Positions 1-12,130 of a stretch of 64,000 nucleotides of DNA are shown piece by piece. The stretch is from Owenia fusiformis (Eukaryota > Annelida > Polychaeta > Sabellida > Oweniidae), in assembly GCA_903813345.2 (NCBI GenBank), contig CAIIXF020000009.1, positions 8,552,030-8,616,029 on the forward strand, given 5' to 3'. The stretch's first letter is position 1, and every line of letters starts with the position of its first letter. A program made the translations under genes and the position numbers. Under the pieces are notes generated by a model. It saw only the letters and a program-made list of their open reading frames with translations, had not been told where the DNA came from and did not search any database.

Positions 1-1150
1 ATGTATAGATATGTGTTTGTAATCACCGCAAATTGGTATGTCATCCCTTTTTATGCCCATAAAATGTATACATTTCTCAGCAAACAAGTTTGTGTTTTTT
101 CTTGAGTTTGTGTTTGTTTTCCTTGTACCCTTGCATGATTTGGATTTTGCCAGGACGCAAAACAAAGAATCTATTTCTTATGGCCTAATTCAATTTGGTA
201 ACATTTTGAAATTAAGCAGGTTTGTTTTTCACCATGTGTGTAACCTAGGCCTTCAGCGTACTTATTTCTAAGGTCGGATTTTTTTACAAGGAGTACGATT
301 TTCTGGTATGGACGCTAATCAATTACCGTCACTGCAGTTGCCTGCAATGAAATGATATGCTGATTTGATATAATTAATGTTCTAATCGTTTACCTGGAAT
401 TTGCAAGGCTACCCTTTAATCCGGGCCTGTTCTTAATCTTCATTAATGAGCTCCAGTCAAAGTTAAAACATGGTTTAAGTAGATATTATGGTCAATTTGC
501 ATAATAGTTTCAGAAATGTTATGGGATATCCATTAAAAAGCCATAGTATCATCTGTGAAACGAGAAGTAAGATGGAAGGAACTGGACGTACGATTTTAAT
601 TCATCATAATCAGAGGCCATTGTCCGTGCGGAGACAGATAACACACTTGTCTTTCCCTATAAAGCGTTCCCCAAGGGCGTTGAACAAATGATAAATTACA
701 CTCTTAACCTACTTTGTATAGTTATGTATACTTTGATCATGTAAAAAAGAGAGTATGTTGTTCATGTAGAATAGGTAATAAGGGTTATTTCACAATAAGA
801 TCCAATTGGAGAACATGAAATTGTGAAATAAGATTTTAGATGTCCAACACACCACGGGATTATTCCATTCTATTTGAAACTTGAAACGCGATAGAAAATG
901 CACTCGAAATCAAAAGATCTAATCAATTCAGCCATCTAAACAATTTGCAATAGATTTCAAAATTAAGACGTTCCATCACAAAAAGTCAAGGTTTTGAAGT
1001 AATACGTATCATTTCGCCATTAATTGTTAAATAACTAACATAAGATGAACAGAAAACAATGTAAAGTCTGTAAAATCACGAATGAAAGCTGCCAAAACTT
1101 GATTTCAATACACATCAATTTTAGATTTAGATTTTTCGTCTATCTTTCCA
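1..1150. other. Intergenic, nothing recognised
   Basis: AT-rich sequence with only short open frames (77 and 67 codons), no recognisable protein motif, no clear splice-flanked exon and no obvious repeat. Confidence 0.5.
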
Positions 1151-1169
1151 ACAGCGCCATTTGTTGAGT

Positions 1170-1332
1170 AATCCCGGTGTGAAAGAAATTATGGTCCCCC
1201 AGGGATTATGGTCCCCTTTCTTAACAGCCTTTTTTGGCCCTGATTGTGTATAAGATAATAAGGGAAAGAGGTCGCCATGTAAATCAATGAAGAGTAGGAC
1301 CAAAATTTGATAGGACCTTCTACACTTTTACA
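1170..1332. mobile_element. Small palindromic-ended element, copy 1 of 2
   Basis: A block of about 160 bp starts with CCGGTGTGAAAG and ends with CTTTTACACCGG, so its ends are inverted. A second copy lies in opposite orientation at about 11112-11276, sharing the internal text around GGGAAAGAGG and TAGGACC. A partial third match lies near 34612-34655. This is the pattern of a non-autonomous DNA transposon (MITE). No coding capacity; superfamily not determined. Confidence 0.6.
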
Positions 1333-1751
1333 CCGGTACTACACCTGAACAAAATCTTCATAAAGAAAGCCATACTATTGTCTATGAAAAGAGATTGAAA
1401 TAGATTATACAAATCTAATCTCATCGGAGTCGAAGTCAATCGCACGTAAACCTAATTTGACGGGACATTGACCTCTTCTTATTAATTAACCGATCTTCTT
1501 CGAACAAGAAGACAATAACTAAATTAATAGAATTAAATGATGTACAGCCTTGCACAACTTGCAAAGCACATTTCATTTTAATTCCAATGTACTTGTATAT
1601 ACCAAATTATATCTCCAGATTTTTTCGATTCATCATATCATTTCTTATGAACCTTGATTTTCTTCCGATTTATCTTTTGCGATTCCGAATTTTCAGAAGA
1701 TGAACCCCGTTTTTTCAAATATTGACAGGGATCTTAGTACATGTACACAGG

Positions 1752-1984
1752 CGGATCCAAAAGCTAACAAGGAGGGGACAAATTTTTGAGTCATGAAAAA
1801 AATGGGTCCAAACTTTAAAAATATAAGGCCCAATTTTTGGAAATTTGGCCTAAAAGGCCTAAAATGGCCAAATTATGCCCAAATAGGCACATTTTTGAGG
1901 CCTCGTAACATTTTTGGGCCAATTAAATTTTTGCAGCCCAAATGTCTTTTCTGGGACCACAAAACCCCCTCTGGTTCCGCCAGT
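1752..1984. mobile_element. Non-autonomous DNA element, CAGNGGCGGATC family, copy 1
   Basis: The left end is CAGGCGGATCC and the right end is GGTTCCGCCAGTG, an imperfect inverted pair. The interior is rich in GGCC and AAATTTGG runs, as in the copy at 5048-5321. No clean target duplication is visible here, so the exact ends are approximate. The 104-codon open frame inside it is a by-product of the repeat, not a gene. Confidence 0.6.
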
Positions 1985-2789
1985 GCTGTAGGCACCTCTT
2001 TTCTTTGTTTCTTGCAATTTTTAAACAGAATGAATTTACTTAATTGTTTCAAAACAACCCAGATTTTTAGGAAAAAATATTTCTATTTCAATGTTTACTT
2101 GATCTGACAGATGAGAAACATTGTAATCATTTTACCATGGCTTATTTCAAATGTATTAATAATTTGTTCGTTGGGATTTGTAACACCGTTGAGGTGCCAT
2201 TCTCTATATACATTGGCGAAACAAGAACTCGTCTCAATTTCATAGAAAAATTTTGATCGAGATGTTATTTTAATTTAAATTGTTTTTATGTTATTTTGTC
2301 TTTGTCTTTGCTCTGCCTCGCCTAAAAAAATGCCTCCTCACATTTTATATCCTGGCTACGCCACTTGAATATCCCCCATTTTATATACAATCATTTTACT
2401 CCCTAGCCATACGCCAACAGATATATTTCCTTTCAAAAGCAGAAAATTCTTCAGAGAGGCTATCTTCAATCATTTGTATTGAAGTACAGTAGTCATTGAG
2501 TCATTAAGATGTATTAGAAAGACGCCTTCATTATTTTAGTCGTGCGATCTTATTAAATCAATTCCTGAGTAGACTTATCGGATGGGCTGTCCAATTAAAC
2601 TTCTTGCATGTGCGCATCTTGTTGTGGGATTTAACAGGTATAACTCATACCGAAACTCATAATTGGAATGCATAATAGCCATAACTTTAGTAATTTCGTA
2701 CATTCCTCACACAGGACGACAAGAGCAATTGACGCAAACGTCGCTAATCCGCAAGGGTGATAATGATTTGTTCCAACATAGGTCTTAAG

Positions 2790-3086
2790 GTGAACCTAAA
2801 GTAAAGTATGAAAACCAAGCAACACCTAAACAAGGTTTTGTCTTTCACCCAGTTAAAGCCTCGATCACATTTACTCTACGGCGGACGTAGGGCGGTCGTA
2901 GCTTTACGAAATCGATACTGTATAAAATCTATGTACATCGTCCTGCTTTTCCTATTATTTCCTATATTATTTCCCTATTATATATTTCATGCTGCATATT
3001 TCTCTCAGTTTTGAAAAATTACGGTCATGCTACGGTTGCCGTATATCAAATGTGACAGAGGCGCATTAGCTTGCTTCACCTACCAT
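2790..3086. mobile_element. Inverted-ended element inside duplication copy A
   Basis: The left end reads AAGGTGAACC and the right end GCTTCACCT. Further in, GATCACATTT and CTACGG on the left face CAAATGTGA and a CCGTA-type motif on the right. This suggests a palindromic MITE of about 300 bp. The paralogous copy lies at about 7706-7990, so it inserted before the segmental duplication. Confidence 0.45.
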
Positions 3087-5047
3087 TTGAAGTACAGACC
3101 CGGGGAAGATAACCATAGACATCATGAAATAGAATATAAATATCAAATTGCATTTGAGGAATATTCTACTAGTGAACACGTGAAGTATGACACGAATCAT
3201 TAATAAAACGATATTGGATAAAACGAAGAAAAACAAATGAATACAAATCAAATGTAATGCTAAAATATCCTCCATTCAATACAATGTTCTGTCGAGCAAA
3301 GCTGTATCGAGGATTATCTGTTGTTTATTTTATCATTTTTCTAAGAGAAAAACGCTGGTCATCCACCTTTAAACGAGAGTTAGTAGAGTGATTTGTTACT
3401 CATCATTACGTATTTTGCAATATACAATCAAACAAAAGAAATTAAAAAACATTAATGTTAGCAATCATGATCAAATAAAATAAATCAAATTGATGACATT
3501 AATCTGTCATAAAATGAGATAGGAAGGATGAGGAATGAGAATATGCCAACAAGGTCTCACATGGTAGGTATGTTACGTCAAATGAAAGGTCACGTGATCG
3601 AGTGATGTAGAATAAACATGGGGCAACTTTTAAGATTCAAAAGTAAACAAGAGATCATTTTAAAAAAATGAAGGCTCGTGTGAAGGAGATGTTTGCAGTG
3701 TTGTAATGAATTGTATTGATAAATAGGGATGCTTAATTTTAACGCGATTGTAATTTACCAAACGGCAAAAGTAGAAAAAATCCGAACATTTTGAACTGAT
3801 TAAGATCTTTTAAAATTGTGAAGGTCTGAGTACCTGGACCTCTTAGAAAACATCCAAACATACCAAAAAGTGAAGATGGGTCAATTTGATTCTCGATCTG
3901 CGAAGATATTAATAAAATAGTTAAATGTTCGGAGTTTTTTTAATGCTGTAAATTGTTCACAATTCTAAATCAAGAAGTCGCTCGTATTTCTGTCGTATTT
4001 AGGAAATCACTTTGCCGAAAATCAGTGCACAGTGTTCATGGTGTTGTCGTAAAATTGCGTATATGTCGTTTGAAACCCTCTCTAACGCAATTTTATTATA
4101 AACTAACACCTTAGGGTTAAACTTTTGCTCGAGGAATTAACTCATTTTCCCCGGTGCAGTAGATAAGGCATAATACCCAAATATGGTAGCACATGAATGT
4201 GTGCTACTGAGAAATAAAAGCTATTTGCTTTAGAAAGCTACCTGATAACATCTCTTGAAAAGCCCATGCTAATTATCTGTCACCCATCCTTTTCATCAAC
4301 CCCTTTCTTGCTCGGGATTAACAATATTCAGCTCGCTTTAGATGTAAGTTCAGGGTCACCTTAACATTTCCGAAAACTCTCGAGAAAAACGTGATAAATT
4401 AGATTTTCGAATCGACAATAATCGACTAACAACGATTAAGGCTTGAACGTGTATCCTGAACTTGTTGTTTATTAGAGTACTTGTTACCCTATTATCGCCA
4501 TTTTACAAATATCAATCATCTTTATTTTCTAGACGATTCACTTTGCTTGGCATGAAGGTAGTTTATATCGTCATTTATTTCTAGGATTTATCCAGTAAAA
4601 CTGTTAAAGGTTATCCATTCGGATACAATCAATCAGAGATTTGTTGAATTACAGCGCACAGTCTTTACACTCCCCGCTATAAGTTTAGTAACTATGTTCG
4701 AGTTGCCTACATAAAAGAAGATTCGTTCATGAAACTTGAAGACCATAAAATTAAGTTATGCCGTATGTTTTGGTATCAAATATACAACGCATCGTTTGGA
4801 ATATACGTAATCAGGCGCAAATTTGGATTGAGATTGACTGGATTGGTCGCACGACTAAAATGACAGAATATAAATCACAGCGGATAATGGTTTTGGCGAT
4901 CACTGTCAAAATAGATTGATTTTAAAAGACCGCATTTTGGAATGGACTTAATTTATGCTTAAATTCAGAAAAGAAGTGACGTACCTTTGGAGTGCCAATG
5001 CAGATGGTTCTAGCACAATGGTGCCTCACCACCCTCAACCATCCCAG

Positions 5048-5321
5048 GGGCGGATCTGGGATCATCAAGGGGGGTGCCCAAATTTCCGGTCAGAGAAAAT
5101 AAGAAAAAATGTTGGGCCCTTAAAACACAAAAGTGGGTCCAAATTTTGAAATTTGAGGCCCATTTTCTTCAAAATTTGGCCTGAAATTAAAAGATAAGGC
5201 CTTACAAGGCCCAATAATGATCAAAATGACCACTATTTGGGGCATTAGGGCCTTTTTTGCCCCCAAAATTCTCTAAGGCCCAATTACTTTTTTCTGGGCC
5301 CACCCCCAGATCCGCCAGTGC
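5048..5321. mobile_element. Non-autonomous DNA element with 5-bp target duplication
   Basis: The element runs from CAGGGGCGGATC to GATCCGCCAGTG (terminal inverted repeats) and is flanked on both sides by CATCC. The paralogous site near 9712-9725 has a single uninterrupted CAACCATCCGGAC, which is the empty site. Both the insertion and the 5-bp target duplication can therefore be read directly. It belongs with the element at 1752-1984, and similar ends occur near 22016-22060. No transposase is encoded. Confidence 0.85.
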
Positions 5322-6984
5322 ATCCGGACAATGATCTACATGTAGGCCAATGTCCACTTAAACTTCTACATTCGACTTAAACATGTAATGAGTAAACCTC
5401 CGAAATATAAGACGGGTCGCAAAAAGCTCGCGCACGCATTGTTACACATTTTGTGGCGTAATCCAGAGGATCCTCGCTTTTAACATGATAGAATGTGACG
5501 TTTTTGAGAAAAATGTACACACATGAAAATCCTTTCGTCCTCCACATTTACCCCTATATCTCAAAACATTTCAGACGAATAACTCTTTTTTTTTTAAACA
5601 ATAGGTTTATTTCATTGATATATTTTTCATAGCATAATAACGAATAACTCTGATATCTTATATATATTGTTAATGGGCTAGGAGCATCATAAAACACGAA
5701 TCAATTGATATTTTAGGTGAAATAAATATACGCGTTGCTGTGCTTGAAAATAGGCGAATGGCGTAAATTAGCACTATTTTAATGAATTTTGAAAACCTTT
5801 CGTCCTCCACTTTTCCACATACAACAGAAAACACATACTTTTGTGAACAAAATCAACTAATTATTAATAAACTAGAGTTTAGGAGCAAAATAATCATGTA
5901 TGATTTATTAAAAATTGATCTCGTATTTTTTGTTTAATGTACACCTGAAAAGTTGAAGGAACCAAAAATGAGCAAAAAAGGTCGCTGTCAACAGATTCTA
6001 TTTTTCAGACTCTATGACGTCACAATATGGGACGCTTACTAAAATTCATCTTTTGAAATAAAACTTCCATCTACCTTTATCAAGACGAAAAATAAGTATA
6101 ATAGTCATACATTGTTTGAGTTATGAGCGTTCAAAGACGAAAAATAATTCAAAATGTAACGTGTCAACATGGGATATTTGCCAGATGTTTTGGTAAAAAA
6201 CTCTTTTTTAAAAACGAACGCGCAAAAAATGTGAACGGAGTGTAGTTGATCTAAAATCTTCATCGAAACAGCTTTAAAATGATATATAACTTTAATTAGA
6301 ATATTATCTTAAATTCCGGGGAATCAAAGTTACATTCACGCGATACCCTTAAAAACAAATGCGCCACCTTTTTGCGACACGTCTAACAATTACGTAATAC
6401 AAATATAATATAATATGAATGGATTATGCATAATAGTGATGAGCGTTATAATTTCAATTTGCTTTGTCATCCATCATTGATTGAAGCAGTTTTTCAGACA
6501 CGTAATTTCTGAATCAACACGATGACTTTTACATTACATTATGGGAAGTGTTTGTTTATACGTAAACCACAGTTTTGTAAAATAGGTAATCTATATCTGT
6601 GTTATGATAAATTGCAAAATGCCATCGCTATAATTGGCAATGAGGGTCTCCATAATTTTTTTGCCCATTTGGTGTGTAGTGTATAAACGAATTGTAATCC
6701 TCAAAACACTTTCTTCCTCAGCATCCATTTATCTTCCAACTGCTTTGACCGTTTAAGACTACTTTTTACATTTAATTTGAAATCAGGCCTTTAACATTTA
6801 TACCCACCTATTGGAGCTCGACTTATCTCTGCATGCAATGTACTTGTTAAATAATGCCATCTATTTAAAGAAAGATGTTTCATATTGGAGTGTCTGCTAG
6901 GCATAACAATGGCAATATTTAATTCAATATTCAAGTTTCAAAGCCGTAAATGTGGCTCATGATGATTTGATTTTGATTAAGCCC

Positions 6985-9900
6985 AACCCCGATTTTTGGA
7001 AAAAATATTTCGATTTCTATGTTTACTTGACAGATGAGAAACATTGTAATCATTTTCAGATGTATTAATAATTTGTTCGTTCGGAGTTGTTACGCCGTGG
7101 AGGTGCCATTCTCTAGTTTGGAATAAGTATACATTGGCGAAACAAGAACTCGTCTCAATTTCAAAGAAAAATTTTGATCGAGATGCTTTTTAAATTTAAA
7201 TTGTTTTTATGTTATTTTGGTTTTGTCTTTGCTCTGCCTCGCCTAAAAAAATTGCCTCCTCACATTTTATATCCTGGCTACGCCACTTGTATATCCCCCA
7301 TTTTATATACAGTTTACCCCTAGCCATACGCCAACAGATATATTTCCTTTCAAAAGCAGAAAATTCTTCAGATAGGCTATCTTAAATCGTTTGTATTGAA
7401 GTACAGTAGTCATTGAGTCATTAAGATGTATTAGAAAGACGCCTTCATTATTTTAGTCGTGCGATCTTATTAAATCAATTCCCGAGTAGACTTATCGGAT
7501 GGGCTGTCCAATTAAACTTCTTGCATTGTGCGCATCTTGTTGTGGAATTTAACAGGTATAACTCATCCCGAGACTCATAATTGGAATGCATAACAGCCAT
7601 AACTTAAGTAATTTCGAACATTCCTCACAGAGGACGACAAGAGCAATTGACGCAAACGTCGCTAATCCGCAAGGGTGATAATGATTTGTTCCAACATAGG
7701 CCTTAAGGTGAACCTAAAGTAAAGTATGAAAACCAAGTAACACCTAAAGAAGGTTTTGTCTTTCACCCAGTTAAAGCCTCGATCACATTTACTCTACGGC
7801 GGACGTAGGGCGGCCGTAGCTTTACGAAATCGATACTGTATAAAATCTATGTACATCGTCCTGCTTTTCCTATTATTTCCCTATTATATATTTCATGCTG
7901 CATATTTCTCTCGGTTTTGGAAAATTACGGTCGTTCTACGGTTGCCGTAGATCAAATGTGACAGAGGCGCATTAGCTTGCTTCACCTATCATTGAAGTAC
8001 AGACCCGGGGAAGATAACCATAGACATCATGAAATAGAATATAAATATCAAATTGCATTTGAGGAATATTCTACTAGTGAACACGTGAAGTATGACACGA
8101 ATCATTAATAAAACGATATTGGATAAAACGAAGAAAAACAAATTAATACAAATTAAATGTAATGCTTAAATATCCTCCATTCAATACAATGTTATGTCGA
8201 GCAAAGCTGTATCGAGGATTATCTGTTGTTTATTTGATCATTTTTCTAAGAGAAAAACGCTGGTCATCCACCTTTAAACGAGAGTTAGTAGAGTGATTTG
8301 TTACTTATCATTACGTATTTTGCAATATATAATCAAACAAAACAAATTAAAAAACATTAATGTTAGCAATCATGATCAAATAAGATAAATCAAAATGATG
8401 ACGTTAATCTGTCATAAAATGAGATAGGAAGGATGAGAAATGAGAATATGCCAACAAGGTCACACATGGTAGAAGTGTTACGTCAAATGAAGGGTCACGT
8501 GATCGAATGATGTAGAATCAAAATGGGGCAACTTTTAGAATTCAAAAGTAAAAAAACATCAAAAACAGAGATATGTTGTTTGCCACTTGTTCATTAAAGC
8601 AAAGCATTGTCAAAATCTTAGTTACCGTTGTCCGGCATTCTTAATGTCACGTGATAGTTCCATATAAGGCTTGTAGGAACATATAAGGAGTGCTCATGAA
8701 TACTCAATTCGTTACATAATAGGATTCCCTGGGAGTAACTCACTTCTTCTGTCAAATATCCCAGAAAAATAATAAAGAATCACTTTGTATAATTTTATTA
8801 GCATGGTTTATGTTTTACCCAGTGCAGTAGTGATAAGGTATTATACCCAAATATGGTAGCACATGAATGTGTGCTACTGAGAAATAAAAGCTATTTGCTT
8901 TAGAAAGCTACCTGATAACATCTCTTGAAAAGCCCATGCTAATTATCTGTCACCCATCCTTTTCATCAACCCCTTTCTTGCTCGGGATTAACAATATTCA
9001 GCTCGCTTTAGATGTAAGTTCAGGGTCACCTAGACATTTCCGAAAACTCTCGAGAAAAACGTGATAAATTAGATTTTCGAATCGACAATAATCGACTAAC
9101 AAACGATTAAGGCTTGAACGTGTATCCTGAACTTGTTGTTTATTAGAGTACTTGTTACCCTATTATCGCCATTTTACAAATATCAATCATCTTTATTTTC
9201 TAGACGATTCACTTTGCTTGGCATGAAGGTAGTTTATATCGTAATTTATTTCTAGGATTTATCCAGTAAAACTGTTAAAGGTTATCCATTCGGATACAAT
9301 CAATCAGAGATTTGTTGAATTCCAGCACGTTCTTTACACTCCCCTATATAAGTTCAGTAATTACAAAAGAAGATTCGATCATTTTGTTCATTCGTTCAAA
9401 CTTAAAGAATATGAAATCAAGGTATGCCGTATGTTTCGGTATCAAATATACAACGCATCGTATGGGAATAGATGTAACCAGGCGCGAATTTGGATTGTGA
9501 TTGACTGGATTGATCGCACGACTAAAATGTCAGAATATAAATCACAGCGGATAATGGTTTTGGCAATCACTGTCAAAATAGATTGATTTTAAAAGATCGT
9601 ATTTTGGGATGGACTCCATTTATGCTTAAATTCAGAAAAAAGTGAAGTACCTTTAATTTGGAGTGTCAATTCAGATGGTTCTAGCAGAATGGTTCCTCAC
9701 CCTGAATCTCAACCATCCGGACAATGATCTACATGTAGGACAATGTCCACTTAAACTTCTACATTCGACTTAAACATGTAACGAGTAAACCACCGAAATA
9801 TAAAAATTACGTATACAAATATAATATATATATATGAATGGATTAATATATACAGAATATCACATCATTTTGAGTGATATCATTTTTATCGCCGAGTTGA

Positions 9901-10590
9901 TATCAAATATCAAGACGAGTGAGCGAAGCGAATGAGTGTTGATATTTGACTCATTCGCTTCGCTCACTCGTGTTGATATTTGATATCAACTCGGCGATAA
10001 AAATGATATCACTCAAAATGATGTGATATTCTGTATATATTATACATAATAGTGATGAGCGTTATGATTTCAATTTGCTTTGTCATCCATCATTATTTGA
10101 AGCAGTTTTTCGAAGACACGTAATTTCTGAATCAACACGATGACTTTTACATTACATTATGGAAAGTGTTTGTTTATATGTAAACCACAATTTTGTAAAA
10201 TAGGTAATCTATATCTGTCATGTTATGATGAATTGCAAAATTCCATCGCTATTGGCAATGAGAGTCTCCTTAATATTTTTGCCCTTTTGGTTTATATTCT
10301 ATAAACGAATTTCAATCCTCAAAATACACATACTATGTATATGTTATTCTCCCTTGGCTTCCATTTATCTTCCAACTGCTTTGACCGTTTAAGACTACTT
10401 TTTACATTTAATTTGAAATCATCTATTGGAGCTCGACTTATCTCTGCATGCGAAATACTTGTTAAATAATGCCATCTATTTTAGGGAAGATGTTTCATAT
10501 TGGAGTGTCTGCTAGGCATAACAATGGCAATATATATCAATATTCAAGTTTCAAACCCGTAAAGGTGGCTCATAATGATTTGATTTTGAT
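6985..10590. repeat. Segmental direct duplication, copy B
   Basis: Second copy of the block at 2055-6975, directly adjacent and in the same orientation. It lacks the 5048-5321 insertion and most of 5400-6390, and has its own insertion, the 195-bp hairpin at 9846-10040. No gene is recognised in it. Confidence 0.85.
9846..10040. mobile_element. Near-perfect 92-bp foldback (hairpin MITE)
   Basis: Two arms (9846-9937 and 9949-10040) are reverse complements with about one mismatch, separated by an 11-base spacer. The ends read ATATATACAG and CTGTATATAT. The paralogous locus in duplication copy A (near 6420-6430) reads GGATTATGCATAAT without it, so the insertion post-dates the duplication; the junction allows a 2-3 bp TA or TTA target duplication. 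No coding capacity. Confidence 0.9.
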
Positions 10591-10599
10591 TTAGCCCGA

Positions 10600-12060
10600 C
10601 CATTTTCAAAAACTTGAAAATCCTGGAAATTTAAGTAGGATATAAATAGCTTTGCAAATCAAAATTGTTTTAATGCGGCATATTACAAATAGAAGAAAAT
10701 GTTGGTCTATAATGATCGCCTAAAATCTCTTCAAAACGAGACTTCAACGAGATTTCAAAGCTATTTAGCAAAGCATCCATTAGCAAAAAATCAAGTGTCA
10801 ATGCAGTGTCAACGATATGCATGTAGTGTGTTTAAACGCTTTCTTTATCTTCTCAATGCTTCATTTCACAAGACCGTTAATGATAATGGTAGTGGATGTA
10901 ACGCATTTGAAAACAAATCTTTCCTTAAGTCCGATTCAAACCCGGGGGTTCACTCTAAATATTTTCGGTATGTATGTGCAGCGCGGCCAATTTTACCATG
11001 GAAACGGGTAAATCCGAGAGGCAAAAAACATGAAAAATTGTCTAAGAATGTATTTTAGGTCAGAATTCAGTTTTCCTAAAAAACGGTATCATATTTTCGG
11101 GAGATTTAGTCCAGGTGTAAAAGGGTAGGAGGTCCTATCAAATTATGGTCCTACTCTTCATTGATTTATATGGTGCCCTCTTTCCCTTATTATCTTATAC
11201 ACAATCAGGGCCAGTAAGGGCGGTTAAGAAAGGGGATCATAATCCCCGGGGGACCATAATTTCTTTCACACCGGTAAACTCAAGAGGAATTCGACATGGA
11301 CATTTCTATGAAGTTAAGGGGAATACAATTGCATAAGTCAGATAGTTATGTATGATGTGCAGCAAATCTGTGGCCTTAATTTGTAATTTAGGGAGTTTCA
11401 GCTCGAAAAAATAACAATGCAAAGCATCAAAATATAAGAGGCCACACATACGATATAGCCAAACTACCGTACCAAACAAACAAAAATACTAGTATACAAA
11501 AGTTGTATGATTGTTTCTATTTTCACATATACTGTTTTAATATGGTCCTTTGCTTATTTTATAGATTCAAAGTACTCAATGGAATTATGAATCTGACTAT
11601 AATGAGCTTGCCTTTTGACGATGACATGTAGTACTCCGCATCAGCACCGTTCAAACACCGATAACATATTATCTTGATAGGCATAAAAGTGCAAACAACT
11701 TCACAATCTGCATGTAGTTGAGTAAACTGTGACACTACAAAAGGCAACGTTTGATCAAATCTTAATATCCTATATCATACTAATATTTAGGCTGAGTAGG
11801 CTAATAGCCAACAACAGTAAAACGAAATTAATACGACTCAGTCCCTTTGTTTTTTTTGGTAATTGCCAATATTGGCGTGTTGTCCAAATGTGGTTTGAGC
11901 CTTATGTACTAAAACAATTGACAATTAGCCTAATTTGATTGGGTTACTATAACTAAGAGTTCACCTTGACCAAGAACCTTGATATAACCTGACACCAACT
12001 TCCATCATTTATATATCAGTGGCAATAAAAACTATAATCTAGCTCTTGTGAAGTCAGCAT
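10600..12060. other. Intergenic with one small element; no gene recognised
   Basis: Contains the reverse-oriented copy of the 1170-1332 element at about 11112-11276. The block at about 11395-11480 shares AATATAAGAGGCCACACA with the loop of the inverted repeat at 12269-12665. The 119-codon open frame at 10699-11058 matches no family I know and I do not call it a gene. Confidence 0.5.
12008..12016 (+). promoter_or_regulatory. Possible TATA box of nicotinamidase copy 1
   Basis: TTATATAT lies about 115 bases upstream of the ATG at 12128, a spacing that would give a 5' leader of roughly 90 bases. Copy 2 has no matching element at the same place, so the call is weak. Confidence 0.25.
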
Positions 12061-12127
12061 TCGAGAGGACTGTTTCCCTTGGAAGATAAGGCTGTAAAAG
12101 TACAATCGTTGTCTTTTTATCTGCAAC

Positions 12128-12130
12128 ATG
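12128..12130 (+). CDS. Nicotinamidase copy 1, exon 1 (start codon only)
   Basis: The coding part of exon 1 is just ATG, followed at once by donor GTGAGT. I chose it because exon 2 has no in-frame ATG before the signal peptide and copy 2 shows the identical arrangement at 33044-33046. Confidence 0.7.

Larger units (their letters stand above)
2055..6975. repeat. Segmental direct duplication, copy A
   Basis: Long stretches match 6985-10590 in the same orientation at high identity: 2055-3640 with 6985-8545, 4145-4990 with 8812-9660, 5330-5398 with 9717-9802, and 6390-6975 with 9805-10590. Copy A carries extra sequence at about 3640-4140, 5048-5321 and 5400-6390. No gene is recognised in it; the short open frames at 2808 and 7756 are the same non-coding repeat in both copies. 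Confidence 0.85.

Noticed and set aside
1793-2107. 104-codon open frame with GPNFKNIRPNFWKFG-like repeats
   Set aside because: It lies inside the CAGNGGCGGATC-family element and reflects its GGCC/AAATTT repeats.
10699-11058. 119-codon plus-strand open frame
   Set aside because: No motif, no splice support and no homologue I recognise; length is plausible by chance in 64 kb.
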